From Streptomyces toxytricini (GTDB lineage Bacteria; Actinomycetota; Actinomycetes; Streptomycetales; Streptomycetaceae), in the NCBI RefSeq assembly GCF_014649915.1, contig NZ_BMTY01000018.1, positions 100,679 through 164,678 on the forward strand: a stretch of 64,000 nucleotides of DNA. Direction: 5' to 3'. Below the pieces are notes generated by a model, which saw nothing but the letters and a program-made list of their open reading frames with translations, ran no database searches and was not told the DNA's origin. The position numbers were made by a program, and so were the translations under genes. Each line of letters starts with the position of its first letter. Position 1 is the stretch's first letter. This document shows positions 47,207 through 56,405 of this stretch, one piece after another.

Positions 47207-48471
47207 GCCGCTGACCGCTCGCGGGCGGCGGAACGCCGGTGCACCGGCCGGGCCAGCAGGGCGCCGAGGAAGCCGGCGGCCGCACCCCACACCACGGCGA
47301 GCCCCACGTTCCGCCACAGGACGGGCAGCAGCTCGACCGTGGTGCCGAGCCCGCCGGTGTCGCCGATGCCCATCAGTGCCAGCCCGAAGTGCGCTTCGAC
47401 GGAGGCCAGCAGGGACACCGCCAGGGCGGCCGCCCCGAGGGCCACCGCCAGGTGCAGGGCATGCTGCCGGGCCCGTACGCGTGCGGGGGAGCGGAGGGCG
47501 GCCAGCAGGCCCGTGCCGAGCAGGGCGAGCGCCGTGACGGCCACCAGCCACCACATGCGCCCGTCCTGGCGGGCGAGGTCGGCGACGTCCACCGCGGACC
47601 GGTCGGCGTCGCGCACGACCCGGTCCAGCACCTGCGGCATCGGCAGCCCGAACGGCCCCTCCGCCCGGCCGTCCCACGCCCCGCCGAAGCCGAGGGTGAG
47701 TGCGAGCCAGGCCAGGTTGGGCAGGGCGAGCAGGACCACGGCGAACACCCGGTCCGGCTGTCCCCGCGTGGCCGCTGCGAACAGGCCGATGCCGAACCCG
47801 AGGGCCACGTACGCGAGGAGCAGCACGACGGTCGCGGACGCGGCGGGCCGGACCGCCGCGTGGAAGCGGACCAGCCGCGCCGGCAGCGGCGCCCGGCGCG
47901 AGACGAGCAGCGCCACCAGCAGCAGGCCCGCTATCCACAGCAGTCCGAACAGGAGGGTGGCCGGCAGGTCCGCGCGGAAGCCGACCGTCGGCGCCGGCCC
48001 GAGGAGCTCGGAGGCGTCCTCCAGCGCCGGGTCGCCGGGGCTGACGGCGAAGTCCTGGCGGGCGGGCAGCGCGGTGGCGGTGAGGGCGGCCAGCCACAGC
48101 AGCACGAGCGGGCCCGCGCGGGTGAGGAGTTCGCGTCCGCCGGCGACGGCCCTGTGGCGCAGGGGGCGCAGGAACAGCATGGCGGCGGTGAGGGCGCCGA
48201 CGAGGCTCACGGAGAGCGGGAGCACCGCAAGGCTCCCCTCCGCCCGGAGGAGTCCCTCGCCGCCCGCCACCTCGACGGAGCCTCCTGCGGCGAGCACGAC
48301 CACGGCGGCCACGACGCGCGGAAAGGCGGCGCCCGGCAAGCGCGCGGCGCCCGCGCAGGCCAGCCCCGCGGCGGCGACCGCGGTCATCACCGCGAAGCCC
48401 GCCACGACGGCGACGAGGGCGTCACGCCAGGCGGGCAGGGCTCCCCGGGAGTCCGCGGACGTACGGCTCAC
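47194..48471 (-). CDS. Streptophobe family membrane protein
   Basis: A 425-aa polytopic membrane protein with about eleven hydrophobic segments (for example AGFAVMTAVAAAGLACAGAA, PLSVSLVGALTAAMLFLRPL, LFGLLWIAGLLLVALLVS and ATVVLLLAYVALGFGIGLFA) and the conserved loop RADLPATLLFG and GFGGAWDGRAEGPFGLPMPQ. It fits the Streptomyces streptophobe family, hydrophobic proteins of unknown function. GTG at 48471 (VSRTSADSRG) lies 6 nt after TACGGT in minus sense and may be leaderless. No catalytic or transport motif is visible. Confidence 0.8.
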   Translation of the reverse strand: MSRTSADSRGALPAWRDALVAVVAGFAVMTAVAAAGLACAGAARLPGAAFPRVVAAVVVLAAGGSVEVAGGEGLLRAEGSLAVLPLSVSLVGALTAAMLFLRPLRHRAVAGGRELLTRAGPLVLLWLAALTATALPARQDFAVSPGDPALEDASELLGPAPTVGFRADLPATLLFGLLWIAGLLLVALLVSRRAPLPARLVRFHAAVRPAASATVVLLLAYVALGFGIGLFAAATRGQPDRVFAVVLLALPNLAWLALTLGFGGAWDGRAEGPFGLPMPQVLDRVVRDADRSAVDVADLARQDGRMWWLVAVTALALLGTGLLAALRSPARVRARQHALHLAVALGAAALAVSLLASVEAHFGLALMGIGDTGGLGTTVELLPVLWRNVGLAVVWGAAAGFLGALLARPVHRRSAARERSAAPGR

Positions 48472-48711
48472 AGCGCCACCGTAGGCAGCCCCGGCTTGCG
48501 GCCACCACCGGAAGGCCGCACACAATGGTCCGCAGGAGTGGCCGCACCCCGCGATCGGCCCGTCCCGGCGACCGCGCCCCGACACCGGCGGCCCGTACCG
48601 ATCCCCATCCGCCTCGGACCCGACCCGCCCCCCGACTCGCCCCCGCCCCGCCGGCCCCGACGGCCGGCCGTCCCGGGGGCCGGGTCGGGGGCGCCCGGCA
48701 CTGGAGCGCCC

Positions 48712-50229
48712 GTGACCACGCAGCCTCCTGGCATACCGCCCTCGGACCGCCCCGGCGGCCCTCCGTCCGGGCAGCCCGCCGGCCCGCCGGCCGGACCACT
48801 CTCCGGCGGCCCGTCCTCCGGCCCCCCGACGGTGCCCGGCGGGCCCGTCCCCGCAGGCCCGGCCGCCGGTGGACCCCCGCCGGGCGGCGGGGGCGGGGGA
48901 GCGGGCGGTCCGGGCGGAGGCGAGCCGCCGAGCACCCCGGGCCCGCCCGGCGGACCCGGGCGGCGCCGCAAGCGCCTGCCGGCGGTGGTCGCGGCCGTCG
49001 CGGCGCTCGCCGCGGCCGTGGTGCTCGCGGTGGTGCTGACCCGGCCCGGCGGCGGACCGTCCGCGACGGGCGGCGAGCTGTTCCTCGAACCGGCCTCGGC
49101 GCAGGGCCGGGCGCCCTTCACCGAGTCCACGGCGACGGTCCCGGCGGGCGCCGCCGAAAGCCCCGTGCCGTCCGGGGACGTCCCGGACCGGCCGCCTGCC
49201 ACCGCCACCGGCACCGTCACCACCCGCTCCCTGACGGGTGCCTCCCCGGGCCTGTACGGCGGCAGTCGCGACACGGCCAGCTGCGACGTCGAGGAGCAGG
49301 TGCGCCTCCTGTCCGCGGACCAGGCCAGGAACGCCGCGTTCGCCGAGGCCCTCGGCATCCGGCCCGCGGAGGTCCCCGGCTTCCTGCGCTCGCTGACCGC
49401 CGTCACCCTGCGCGCCGACACCCGGGTCACCAACCACGGCTACCAGGACGGCCGCCCCACGCCGTACCAGGCGGTGCTCCAGGCCGGTACGGCGGTCCTG
49501 GTCGACGACCACGGCGTGCCGCGAGTGCGCTGCGCGTGCGGCAACCCGCTGGACCAGCCGGTCGCGCTGAAGCCGGACTCGCGGCGCTTCGGGCAGCCCT
49601 GGGCGGCGTACCGGCCGCAGGACACGGTCGTGATCAGGCCGACGGTCGTCGTCATCAACAAGATCACGTTCTACGACGCCCGGGACGGCCGCTGGTACCA
49701 GCGGCCGGCCGGCGGCGCCAAGGACGCGGACCGGCCCGTCAGCCCGCCGCCCGTGCCGCCCGGACTGGACCCGACCCGCAGCCCGGCGGCCACGGCGACC
49801 CCGACGGGCGGGCGGACCCCGCCGACGACCCCGCCGGCATCGGCCACCCCGACCGCCACGGCGACCCGGACGGCCCCGACCACTCCGACGGCCACGGCCA
49901 CAGCCACGGCCACGGCGACGCCGACCGCCGCCCCGACCGGGACGGCCACCCCCGCCCCGACGGCCGGAGAGACGGGCGCCGACCGCGAGCGGTACGGCAA
50001 CGCCACCGAGACCGGGACCCCGTCCCGCGCCGTCACCCCCTCGGGGACGGAGCCCGGCCCTGCCACCCCGACCCGCGACGCCACCGCGACAGGCCGGGCC
50101 ACCCCGACGGCCCCGGTCCGCCTGACCCCCGTCCCCTCCGAGGGGCCGACCAAGCCGTACGAGCCGACGCTCACCCCGACAGGTCCTGCCCCGGTCTCCC
50201 CGCCGACGTCACCCTCCCCGGCTCCCTAG
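48712..50229 (+). CDS. DUF6777 domain single-pass membrane protein
   Basis: A 505-aa surface-facing protein. Residues 1-~82 are a cytoplasmic Pro/Gly-rich tract. A basic stop (GRRRKRLPAVVA) and TM helix (AVAALAAAVVLAVVLT, ~90-106) follow. Residues ~115-345 are the extracytoplasmic domain, with FLEPASAQGRAPFTEST, GLYGGSRDTASCDVEEQVRL, VPRVRCACGNPLDQPVALKP and DGRWYQRPAGG, recalled as DUF6777. The last ~150 residues are a (T/A/P)n linker (TATATATPT repeats) like cell-wall-spanning stalks. The start chosen is GTG at 48712 with GGAG upstream; an in-frame GTG at 48538 after AGGAG is possible but adds a low-complexity segment. Confidence 0.82.
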   Translation: MTTQPPGIPPSDRPGGPPSGQPAGPPAGPLSGGPSSGPPTVPGGPVPAGPAAGGPPPGGGGGGAGGPGGGEPPSTPGPPGGPGRRRKRLPAVVAAVAALAAAVVLAVVLTRPGGGPSATGGELFLEPASAQGRAPFTESTATVPAGAAESPVPSGDVPDRPPATATGTVTTRSLTGASPGLYGGSRDTASCDVEEQVRLLSADQARNAAFAEALGIRPAEVPGFLRSLTAVTLRADTRVTNHGYQDGRPTPYQAVLQAGTAVLVDDHGVPRVRCACGNPLDQPVALKPDSRRFGQPWAAYRPQDTVVIRPTVVVINKITFYDARDGRWYQRPAGGAKDADRPVSPPPVPPGLDPTRSPAATATPTGGRTPPTTPPASATPTATATRTAPTTPTATATATATATPTAAPTGTATPAPTAGETGADRERYGNATETGTPSRAVTPSGTEPGPATPTRDATATGRATPTAPVRLTPVPSEGPTKPYEPTLTPTGPAPVSPPTSPSPAP

Positions 50230-50696
50230 GACAGGCCCCCGTCCCGTGGTGCCTCGACGGACGCGGCAACATCCGCCAGGTCCTCGGCGACCGCCCGCGT
50301 CCCCAGCCGGTTCAACAGCCGCATGAACACGCCGGGCGGCTTCCCGCCCGGCGCGGGCGACGCCGAGAACGCCATCCGGACGACGCACCGCCCCGGCGCC
50401 CGCTCGTCCACCCGGAACTCCGACGCGTAGCGCATCCCCGAGTTGTAGGCCTCGGCGACGTAGCGCCGCGGCGCCTCGCACACGCTGACCCTCATCTCCT
50501 CCGTGGCCCGCGAGCCGAACATGCGCCGTGTCTCCCGCCACCGGGTGTCCACCCCGAACGGACCGGGGGTGAGCACCTCCACCGCCTCCACGCCCGACAG
50601 CACCCGCGGCATCGCCTCCAGGTCCGTCAGCGCCCGCCACACGCGCTCCGCCGGAGCGGCCACCTCACGCTCCACGACCACCCGGGGTTCTTCCAT
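50226..50696 (-). CDS. SRPBCC (START-like) family protein
   Basis: A 156-aa helix-grip-fold protein of the polyketide cyclase/AHSA1-like group that binds hydrophobic ligands. It opens with the typical VVVEREVAAPAERVWRALTD, continues with VDTRWRETRRMFGSRATEEM, a beta-rich middle (RYVAEAYNSGMRYASEFRVD) and a C-terminal helix (FMRLLNRLGTRAVAEDLADV). No enzymatic residues can be assigned. Start ATG at 50696, 62 bp from the divergent PP2C regulator. Its stop overlaps that of the convergent DUF6777 gene by 4 bp. Confidence 0.9.
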   Translation of the reverse strand: MEEPRVVVEREVAAPAERVWRALTDLEAMPRVLSGVEAVEVLTPGPFGVDTRWRETRRMFGSRATEEMRVSVCEAPRRYVAEAYNSGMRYASEFRVDERAPGRCVVRMAFSASPAPGGKPPGVFMRLLNRLGTRAVAEDLADVAASVEAPRDGGLS

Positions 50697-50758
50697 ACCC
50701 GGATTGTCGCGCCGCGCGGATCCCCGCGCGCGGCGCCGATCGGTGAGACCCTGGCAGC

Positions 50759-52828
50759 ATGGCCGAAAGGCGACCGAGCCCCGAGGTCCAGTGGCCGGCG
50801 CGGCCGGACACCAGCCTCGCGCTCAACCACATGGGCACCTTCGACTGGGACCTCGACAGCGGGCGGATGCACCTGGACGAAACCGCCCTCGAGGTCCTGG
50901 GCCTGCGTGCGGACGAGTTCAACGGGACCCCGGCCGGGTTGCGCGTCCGCCTCGCGCCCCCCGAGGAGGCCCGCCTCGACGCCCGCGTGGCGCAGGCGCT
51001 CAAGGACGGGCGCAGCCATTACGGGGCGTACGTGCGGCGCCGCCGCCGCAACGGCACCGCCGCATGGACCCACATCCAGGGGCACATCCTGCGCGAGCCC
51101 GGCGGCCGCCCCTACCGGATCATCGGGATCATCCGCGACGCCGCCCACGACCCCCGCGAGTCCGGGGCCGGCGGTGACCGCGACGAGGGCCGCCGCCGGA
51201 TGACCGGCGTCGTCGAGCGGACCACGGCGATCCTCGCCCACGCCCGCACCGTCAACGACGTCACGGACGTGCTGAAGGACCCGGAGGCCCTCGGCCACCT
51301 CGGCGCCGTCAGTGTGATGCTCGGCATCGTCGACGGGGGCCGCATCCACCTCGTCGCCGAGGGCCAGCTCGGCACCTACGTCCCGGAGATCGAGTACACA
51401 CGCGTCGATGCCCGCTTCCCGATGAGCGAGGCCGTCCGCAGCCTGCAGCCGGTCTTCATCGCCTCCCGCGACGAGTTCCGGCTCCGCTTCCCCGACCTGT
51501 GGCCGTACATCGAGCCGCTGGCCGTCCACAGCGGCGTCTACCTGCCGCTGATCGCGCAGGGCCGGGCCATCGGCGCGCTCGGCCTGCTCTACCGGCGGGA
51601 GGGCGACTTCACCGCCGAGGAGCGCAACCTGCTCGTCGCCCTCGGCAGCGGCATCGCCCAGAGCCTCCAGCGCGCCATCCTGTTCGAGCAGGAGCACGAC
51701 CTCGCGGAGGGCCTGCAGCGGGCCATGCTGCCCCGGCGGATCCCCGATGTCCCCGGCACCCGGATCGCCGTCCGCTACCGGGCCGCGCGGATGGGGCGGA
51801 AGATCGGCGGCGACTGGTACGACGTGGTCCCGCTCGGCGAGGGCCGCGTCGGCGTGATGATCGGCGACGTCGAGGGGCACGACACCGACGCGGCCGCCGT
51901 CATGGGCCAGCTGCGGATCGTCCTGCGCGCGTACGCCGCCGAGGGCCACACCCCCGACACGGCCATGGCGCGGGCCTCCGCCTTCCTGCACGACCTGGCC
52001 ACCGACCGCGTCGCCGCCTGCACCTACGCGGAGATGGACCTCGCGACCGGCATGCTGCGCATGGTCCGGGCCGCGCACCACGACCCGCTGGTCCGGCGCG
52101 GCGACGGCAGCTGCCACACCGTCCCCGTGGCCGGGGGCCCGCCGCTCGGCACGCCGCCGCACGAGCAGCCCGGGGCCGGCACCGGCTACCCCGTCACCAG
52201 CGTCGAACTGCATCCCGGCGACACCCTGGTGCTGTGCACCGACGGCCTCCTGGAGCGGAACGGCGCCGACCGGGCCGCCGGCATGCGCGACCTCGTACGG
52301 GCCGTCAGCACGGGCCCCACCGACGTGGAGGAGCTGGCCGACGTCCTGTGCGACCTGATCGGCGACGCGGGCGGGCGTGACGACATGGCCCTGCTCCTGC
52401 TGCGCCGCCGCGGCACCCCCGCGCCGCGCGGCGGCGGCCCCCTGCGGCTGCGCCTCGCCCCCGGCGACCCGCACGGCCCCTCGACGGCCCGCCACCTGAT
52501 CCGGGCGGCCGCGGCGGCCTGGGGAGCCCGCGAGCTCACGGACGAGATCGAGCTGGCGGCGGACGAGCTGATGACCAACGCCCTCGTCCACACCGACGGC
52601 GGCGGGCACGTCGGCCTCCGCATGACCGCGGAGGGCCGCATCCGGATCGAGGTCGAGGACTCCAGCAGCGCCCTGCCGCACCGCCGCCAGGCAGGCGACT
52701 GGTCCGTCTCCGGACGCGGGCTGCTGCTGGTGGAGGAGCTGGCGCAGGACTGGGGCGTGGAACCCCGGGGCGGCGGCAAGTGCGTGTGGTGCGAGTTCGC
52801 CGTACCGGAGCACCCGGCCGGCCCGTGA
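50759..52828 (+). CDS. PAS-GAF-PP2C phosphatase with C-terminal RsbW-like ATPase domain
   Basis: A 689-aa cytoplasmic signalling protein. PAS, ~18-125 (LNHMGTFDWDLDSGRMHLDE, WTHIQGHILREPGG). GAF, ~150-320 (VYLPLIAQGRAIGALGLLYR). SpoIIE/PP2C, ~330-550, with metal Asp in KIGGDWYDVVPLG, GVMIGDVEGHDTDAA, TLVLCTDGLLERNGADRA and GGRDDMALLLLRR. HATPase, ~565-680, with IELAADELMTNALVHTDGGG (N box) and SVSGRGLLLVEELAQDWGVE. It should dephosphorylate an anti-anti-sigma (STAS) protein and perhaps phosphorylate one too, in partner-switching control of sigma factors. No STAS gene is nearby. Start ATG at 50759. Confidence 0.94.
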   Translation: MAERRPSPEVQWPARPDTSLALNHMGTFDWDLDSGRMHLDETALEVLGLRADEFNGTPAGLRVRLAPPEEARLDARVAQALKDGRSHYGAYVRRRRRNGTAAWTHIQGHILREPGGRPYRIIGIIRDAAHDPRESGAGGDRDEGRRRMTGVVERTTAILAHARTVNDVTDVLKDPEALGHLGAVSVMLGIVDGGRIHLVAEGQLGTYVPEIEYTRVDARFPMSEAVRSLQPVFIASRDEFRLRFPDLWPYIEPLAVHSGVYLPLIAQGRAIGALGLLYRREGDFTAEERNLLVALGSGIAQSLQRAILFEQEHDLAEGLQRAMLPRRIPDVPGTRIAVRYRAARMGRKIGGDWYDVVPLGEGRVGVMIGDVEGHDTDAAAVMGQLRIVLRAYAAEGHTPDTAMARASAFLHDLATDRVAACTYAEMDLATGMLRMVRAAHHDPLVRRGDGSCHTVPVAGGPPLGTPPHEQPGAGTGYPVTSVELHPGDTLVLCTDGLLERNGADRAAGMRDLVRAVSTGPTDVEELADVLCDLIGDAGGRDDMALLLLRRRGTPAPRGGGPLRLRLAPGDPHGPSTARHLIRAAAAAWGARELTDEIELAADELMTNALVHTDGGGHVGLRMTAEGRIRIEVEDSSSALPHRRQAGDWSVSGRGLLLVEELAQDWGVEPRGGGKCVWCEFAVPEHPAGP

Positions 52829-52910
52829 GCCGCGCCCCCGCAGGCCCCGCGGGCGCGGTCCGGAAAATCCGGATGAAGATCATTGCCATGGCCACGTACC
52901 GTGGCCTCCC

Positions 52911-53414
52911 ATGGAACCACTGACCGAGAAGCAGATCCGCGCGTCCTTCGTCAACTGCACCAAGGGCGAGGCCTCGCGGCTGAAGCTCCCGCCGAACTTC
53001 GGCGAACTCCCCTGGGAGGACCTCGACTTCCTCGGCTGGGTCGACCCCGCGGCCCCGCTGCGCGCCTACCTGGTGCGCCCCGGAGCCGACGGAACCGCCC
53101 TCGGCATAGGCCTGCGCGTCCCGGTCGCCAACCGCACCAGCGCCGTCAAGTCGAGCGTCTGCCAGATCTGCCTGACCGCGCACGCCTCCTCCGGCGTGTC
53201 CCTGCTCGTCGCCCCGCTCGCGGGCGCCCGCGGCCGCGAGGGCAACACCGTCGGCTCGTACTTCTGCGCCGACCTCGCCTGCTCCCTGTACCTGCGCGGC
53301 AAGCGGCTGCCCAAGCTGCGGACCCGCACCTACGAGGAGACGCTCACCCTGGAGGAGCGCGTCGAGCGCGCCATGGCCAACCTGGACTCCCTCACCGCCC
53401 GCATCACCGCCTGA
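52911..53414 (+). CDS. FBP-domain zinc-finger protein (FusB/EF-G-binding-like)
   Basis: A 167-aa protein with the FBP C-terminal treble-clef zinc finger found in elongation-factor-G-binding proteins of the FusB/FusC type. The N-terminus PLTEKQIRASFVNCTKGEAS and the domain core KSSVCQICLTAHASSGVSLL (CxxC), then GSYFCADLACSLYLRGK (second Cys pair C-x4-C) and RVERAMANLDSLTARIT are all visible. Staphylococcal FusB rescues EF-G from fusidic acid; Streptomyces relatives may act in ribosome rescue, but this is unproven. ATG at 52911 follows TACCGT by 8 nt. Confidence 0.85.
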   Translation: MEPLTEKQIRASFVNCTKGEASRLKLPPNFGELPWEDLDFLGWVDPAAPLRAYLVRPGADGTALGIGLRVPVANRTSAVKSSVCQICLTAHASSGVSLLVAPLAGARGREGNTVGSYFCADLACSLYLRGKRLPKLRTRTYEETLTLEERVERAMANLDSLTARITA

Positions 53415-53429
53415 CGGCCGCCGACGGCG

Positions 53430-55364
53430 TCACAGGCCGACGAGCACCACCTCCGTGGCCTTGACGCTCGTCCACACCCGCGCCCCGTCGGCCAGCCCCA
53501 GATCGGCGGCCGCGTCCGGGGTGATCTCCGCGACCAGGTCGGGCACTCCGGGCGAGGCGACGAGCACGCGGAGCCGGCTGCCGACCGAGGTGATCTCCCG
53601 TACCGTGCCCGGCCACACGTTGCGCGGGCTGCCGGCCGGCCGCTCGCGGTGCACCGACACCGCCTCCGGCCCGATGACCGCGAGCGCCGGAGCCCCCGCG
53701 GGCAGCGTCTCGGCCACCACCAGCCGGCCCCCGCCGGGCAGCGCGAGCCCCTCGGCGGACGCGGTCCCCGGCCAGGCGTTCCGGCCCAGCATCCGCGCCA
53801 CCCACGGCGACCGCGGATGCCGGGCCACCTCGGCGGGCGGCGCGTCCTGCAGGGTCCGCCCGCCGGCCAGGACGAGCACCCGGTCCGCCAGCGACACCGC
53901 CTCGACGGGATCGTGCGTCACCAGCAGGCACACCCCGCCGAACCCGGCCAGGTGCGCCCGCAGCGTGTGCCGTACGCGGGCCCGGGTCGCCTGGTCCAGC
54001 GCGGCCAGCGGCTCGTCGAGCAGGAGCAGCCGCGGCCGGGCGGCGAGCGCCCGTGCGAGCGCCACCCGCTGGGCCTGCCCGCCGGACAGCTGGGCGGGCC
54101 TGCGGTCGGCGAGGCCGGCGACGCCGAGCCGTTCCAGCCACTGCCGGGCCTCCCGGCGCGCCTCCGCCCGCGGCACACCGCGCGCCCGCAGCCCGTACGC
54201 GGTGTTGGCCAGGGCGCTCAGGTGCGGGAACAGCGCCCCGTCCTGCGGGACCCAGGCGACCCGCCGCCGGTGCGGGGGCAGGGCGGTGACGTCGGTGTCG
54301 CCGAGCCGCAGTTCGGCCTCGGCGCGCGGGGTCAGCCCGAGGAGGGCGCGCAGCAGGGTGGTCTTGCCGGCGCCGTTCTCGCCGACCACGGCGATGGTGG
54401 TGCCGGGCTCGGCGTCCAGGGTGAGCTCGGTGTACCCGCTGACCGCGGCGTGCAGGGGCCAGCGTCCGCCGCCGGACGGGACCGCGGGCGCCTCTCCGGC
54501 CTCGTACGGCGCCTGCGGTGCGGCGTCCTCCGGAGGCTGCTCCGGCGCGGGCCGGCGGCGGGGGAGCGGGGCGCCGGACCAGCGCCCGCGCAGCGCGACC
54601 AGCACGGCCATGGCGATCGCCAGCAGCAGCAGCGATACGGACGTCGCCGCCTCCGGCCGGTCCTGGAGCAGCAGGTAGACCTGGAGGGGAAGGGTCTGGG
54701 TGGTGCCGGGCAGGTTGCCCGCGAAGGTGATGGTCGCGCCGAACTCGCCCAGTGCACGGGCCCACGTCAGCGCCGCGCCGGCGACGAGGCCCGGAGCGAC
54801 CATGGGCAGGGTGACCGTGAAGAACACGCGAACCGGTGAAGCTCCCAGCGAGGCGGCGGTCTCCTCGTAGCCCGGCCGCAGCCCGCCGAGCGCGCCTTCG
54901 AGGCTGATCACCAGGAAAGGCATCGCCACGAACGCGGCCGCCAGGACCGCCCCGGACGTGTGGAACGGCAGGACGATGCCGAAGGACTCCTCCAGCCACG
55001 GCCCGAGCAGCCCGCGCCGCCCGAAGCCGAGCAGCAGCGCCACACCGCCCACGGTCGGCGGCAGCACCATCGGCAGCAGCACCAGCGACCGCACGAACGC
55101 CTTGCCCCGGAAGTCGACCCGCGCCAGCAGCCACGCCAGCGGCACCCCCAGCAGCAGCGACAGGCCCAGCGCCCAGAACGACACGACGAGCGAGAGCCGC
55201 AGCGCTTCGAGGACGCCGGGGCTGCCGAGGTGGCTTCCGAGCTCGGACCAGGGCGTGCGGGCGAGGACCCCGACGAGGGGCAGCAGCAGGAACGCGACGG
55301 CGAGCAGCGCCGGCAGCGCCAGCGTCACGGGCGTCCGGGTGCGGGAGGTGCGGCGTCTGTCCAC
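53430..55364 (-). CDS. modBC: Molybdate ABC transporter, permease-ATPase fusion (ModBC)
   Basis: A 644-aa fusion. Residues ~10-260 are the ModB permease (six TM helices; EAA loop ETAASLGASPVRVFFTVTLP). A Pro/Ala linker of ~40 residues leads to the ModC ATPase: VVGENGAGKTTLLRAL (Walker A), PQDGALFPHLSALANTAYGL (Q loop), QLSGGQAQRVALARAL (signature), RLLLLDEPLAALDQAT (Walker B) and LLVTHDPVEA. The last ~130 residues carry a TOBE/MOP-type domain (RNVWPGTVREITSVGSRLRV) for oxyanion sensing. It starts 7 bp after modA, so one operon. The fused layout occurs in other actinobacteria. Confidence 0.93.
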   Translation of the reverse strand: MDRRRTSRTRTPVTLALPALLAVAFLLLPLVGVLARTPWSELGSHLGSPGVLEALRLSLVVSFWALGLSLLLGVPLAWLLARVDFRGKAFVRSLVLLPMVLPPTVGGVALLLGFGRRGLLGPWLEESFGIVLPFHTSGAVLAAAFVAMPFLVISLEGALGGLRPGYEETAASLGASPVRVFFTVTLPMVAPGLVAGAALTWARALGEFGATITFAGNLPGTTQTLPLQVYLLLQDRPEAATSVSLLLLAIAMAVLVALRGRWSGAPLPRRRPAPEQPPEDAAPQAPYEAGEAPAVPSGGGRWPLHAAVSGYTELTLDAEPGTTIAVVGENGAGKTTLLRALLGLTPRAEAELRLGDTDVTALPPHRRRVAWVPQDGALFPHLSALANTAYGLRARGVPRAEARREARQWLERLGVAGLADRRPAQLSGGQAQRVALARALAARPRLLLLDEPLAALDQATRARVRHTLRAHLAGFGGVCLLVTHDPVEAVSLADRVLVLAGGRTLQDAPPAEVARHPRSPWVARMLGRNAWPGTASAEGLALPGGGRLVVAETLPAGAPALAVIGPEAVSVHRERPAGSPRNVWPGTVREITSVGSRLRVLVASPGVPDLVAEITPDAAADLGLADGARVWTSVKATEVVLVGL

Positions 55365-55371
55365 GGCGCGG

Positions 55372-56169
55372 CTACGGCTTCTGGAAGCCGGCGTCCCGGA
55401 GGATCTTCTGAGCCTCCGGGCTGCTCAGCCAGGCGGTGAACGCGGCGGCGGCCCCGGCGTTCTTCGACTGCTTGAGCGCGGCGGCCGGGTAGGAGGCGAC
55501 GGCGTTCTGCCCGTCCGGGATCTCCACCGCCGCGACCTTGCCGGCGGACTTGGCGGCGTCCGTCGCGTACACGATGCCGGCGTCGGCCTCGCCGAGTTCC
55601 ACCTTGCCGAGCACCGCGCGGACGTTGGGCTCCTCGGAGACGGGCACGACCCGGACGCTCTGCGCGTCGAGGATCTGCCGGCTGTAGCGGCCGACGGGGA
55701 CCTCCGGCGACGCGAGCACCACCTTCACCTTGCTGTCGGCGAGGTCCTCCAGCCCTCCGATCTTGAACGGGTTGCCCTTGCCCGTGGCGATGACCAGGCG
55801 GTTCCTTGCGATGACGGAGGGGCTGCCGGTCTCGGCGGCCAGGCCGTCCATCGTCCTGGTGTCGGCGGTGACGAGCACGTCCCCGGGAGCGCCCTGCCTG
55901 ACCTGGGCGGCGAGCTCCTGGGAGCCGGCGAAGGAGAAGGTGATCCGGGTGCCCGGATGCGCCTTCTCGTAGGCGGCGCCGGCGGTCTTGAAGACGTCGG
56001 TGAGGGAGGAGGCGGCCAGGACGGTCAGGTCGGCCGCCGCGGGGTCGGAGCCGCTCGGGCCGCCGGCCCCGGCGCCGGCGCTCCCGCCGCCGCAGGCGGC
56101 CAGGACTGGCAGGAGGACGGCGGCCATGAGGGCCGGGGCGGTGCGGCGCCGGCGGGCGGGGGACGACAT
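55372..56169 (-). CDS. modA: Molybdate-binding lipoprotein
   Basis: A 265-aa extracytoplasmic solute-binding protein that captures molybdate (or tungstate) for ModBC. The signal peptide is RRRRTAPALMAAVLLPVLAA followed by CGGG, a lipobox with the Cys near residue 26. The mature part has the family's oxyanion-site segments LTVLAASSLTDVFKTAGAAY, ITFSFAGSQELAAQVRQGAP, GDVLVTADTRTMD and AGIVYATDAAKSAGKVAAVE. ATG at 56169 was chosen because the signal peptide begins there; longer in-frame extensions are Pro/Arg-rich and lack export features. Upstream are two palindromes (56256-56271, 56304-56328). Confidence 0.93.
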   Translation of the reverse strand: MSSPARRRRTAPALMAAVLLPVLAACGGGSAGAGAGGPSGSDPAAADLTVLAASSLTDVFKTAGAAYEKAHPGTRITFSFAGSQELAAQVRQGAPGDVLVTADTRTMDGLAAETGSPSVIARNRLVIATGKGNPFKIGGLEDLADSKVKVVLASPEVPVGRYSRQILDAQSVRVVPVSEEPNVRAVLGKVELGEADAGIVYATDAAKSAGKVAAVEIPDGQNAVASYPAAALKQSKNAGAAAAFTAWLSSPEAQKILRDAGFQKP

Positions 56170-56255
56170 GCGGTGCTCCTGGCTCGGGTCGGGTGCGGGC
56201 GGTTCGGATGCGGGTCGCGGCCCGGGCCGGATCCCGGCGGACGCGCGGCGTGCCG

Positions 56256-56271
56256 ATGCGGGAGCCCGCAT
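56256..56271. promoter_or_regulatory. Palindrome ATGCGGG-AG-CCCGCAT upstream of modA
   Basis: Perfect 7-bp arms with a 2-bp centre, 87 bp before the modA start. A TACCGT -10-like hexamer (minus sense) lies just upstream near 56279-56284, so this could sit around the modA transcription start. Confidence 0.4.
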
Positions 56272-56303
56272 GTGCGACACGGTAGGCGCCCAGGCACCGC
56301 ACA

Positions 56304-56328
56304 TGCAATCATCTTCAGATGAAGTGCA
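56304..56328. promoter_or_regulatory. AT-rich inverted repeat upstream of modA
   Basis: TCATCT-TC-AGATGA (56309-56322) is perfect. The flanks TGCAA and AGTGCA extend the symmetry with one extra base. It lies 135-160 bp before modA and 78 bp before the divergent S4 gene. It is a candidate for a molybdate-responsive regulator, by analogy to ModE-type palindromes, but the sequence does not match the E. coli ModE box. Confidence 0.45.
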
Positions 56329-56405
56329 TGGCAGATGCGATGGGGGTTGTGGCATCCGCCGAAACTCGTTCCGTCGTCGGGCCGTTCCCTCGCTAGAGTC
56401 GTGCC

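Noticed and set aside
44105..48484. 1459-codon open frame on the plus strand
   Set aside because: Extremely Arg/Pro-rich shadow of the FHA-ABC gene and later genes in another frame; no domain can be recognised.
48538..48711. Longer start (GTG 48538) for the DUF6777 gene
   Set aside because: It has a ribosome site but adds 58 low-complexity residues of weak coding character; the GTG at 48712 is more likely. Left open.
49780..50220. Repeated GCCACG/ACCCCGAC units
   Set aside because: They encode the Thr/Ala/Pro stalk of the DUF6777 protein; not a separate repeat.
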